A stretch of 64,000 nt of DNA. Origin: Pseudomonas sichuanensis (GTDB lineage Bacteria; Pseudomonadota; Gammaproteobacteria; Pseudomonadales; Pseudomonadaceae). The DNA lies in contig NZ_QKVM01000005.1 in assembly GCF_003231305.1 (NCBI RefSeq), positions 91,840-155,839 of the forward strand, given 5' to 3'. Of the stretch, positions 63,982 through 64,000 are shown one piece after another. Under the pieces are notes generated by a model. The model was not told the DNA's origin. It searched no databases and was given only the letters and a program-made list of their open reading frames with translations. The position numbers and the translations under genes were made by a program. Numbering within the stretch: the first letter of the stretch is position 1; each line of letters begins with the position of its first letter.

Positions 63982-64000
63982 CTGAGTGTGTTGGTTTTGA

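Overview
The window is a GC-rich chromosomal segment of a Pseudomonas, most likely of the P. putida group. The evidence is the gene order (surE-truD-ispF ... pyrG-tilS-accA-dnaE-rnhB-lpxB-lpxA-fabZ-lpxD-skp-bamA-rseP-dxr-cdsA-uppS-frr-pyrH-tsf-rpsB, then map-glnD-dapC), the protein sequences, and repeated extragenic palindromes with the core CGCTCCCAC typical of P. putida REP elements. I count 55 protein-coding genes, one of them cut by the left edge. I see no tRNA, rRNA, CRISPR array, insertion sequence or prophage gene.

Region 1 (1-31.4 kb, almost all minus strand) is core housekeeping: nucleotide clean-up and tRNA modification (surE, truD), isoprenoid precursors (ispD, ispF, dxr, uppS), glycolysis (eno), Kdo and lipid A synthesis (kdsA, lpxA, lpxB, lpxD), fatty acid and phospholipid synthesis (accA, fabZ, cdsA), outer-membrane assembly (bamA, skp), the sigma-E protease rseP, DNA replication and repair (dnaE, rnhB), CTP and UMP metabolism (pyrG, pyrH), and translation (frr, tsf, rpsB). 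Genes are packed with 1-4 base overlaps or short gaps. A formaldehyde detoxification unit (adhC-fghA with a divergent LysR regulator) sits between ispD and ispF.

Region 2 (31.4-42.5 kb) starts at a divergent rpsB/map control region. It carries map, the nitrogen sensor glnD, the diaminopimelate/lysine genes dapC and dapD, a CPA1 sodium/proton antiporter, a small ArsC-like protein, and the sulfur-mobilising trio csdA-csdE-tcdA.

Region 3 (42.5-52 kb) is the most accessory-looking part. It has a GH17-GT2 fusion of the NdvB glucan type, then a chaperone-usher fimbrial operon built from four DUF1120-type subunits, one chaperone and one usher. The operon is interrupted by a hairpin after the first pilin gene and by an intrinsic terminator or attenuator before the chaperone gene, which suggests graded expression from pilins to assembly machinery. 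A perfect 8-base palindrome lies upstream.

Region 4 (52-64 kb) holds dapE, an rlmA-like methyltransferase, a small uncharacterised gene, a cold-shock protein, plsB, a YbaY-like lipoprotein, a DUF4197 protein, and an RND efflux pair with a divergent TetR regulator and a candidate operator. A nine-copy heptamer repeat closes the window.

At least eight intergenic sites carry REP elements of several sequence subtypes. The strongest leads for follow-up are the fimbrial operon with its RNA and operator signals, the stack of inverted repeats between tsf and pyrH, and the two operator candidates at the LysR and TetR loci.
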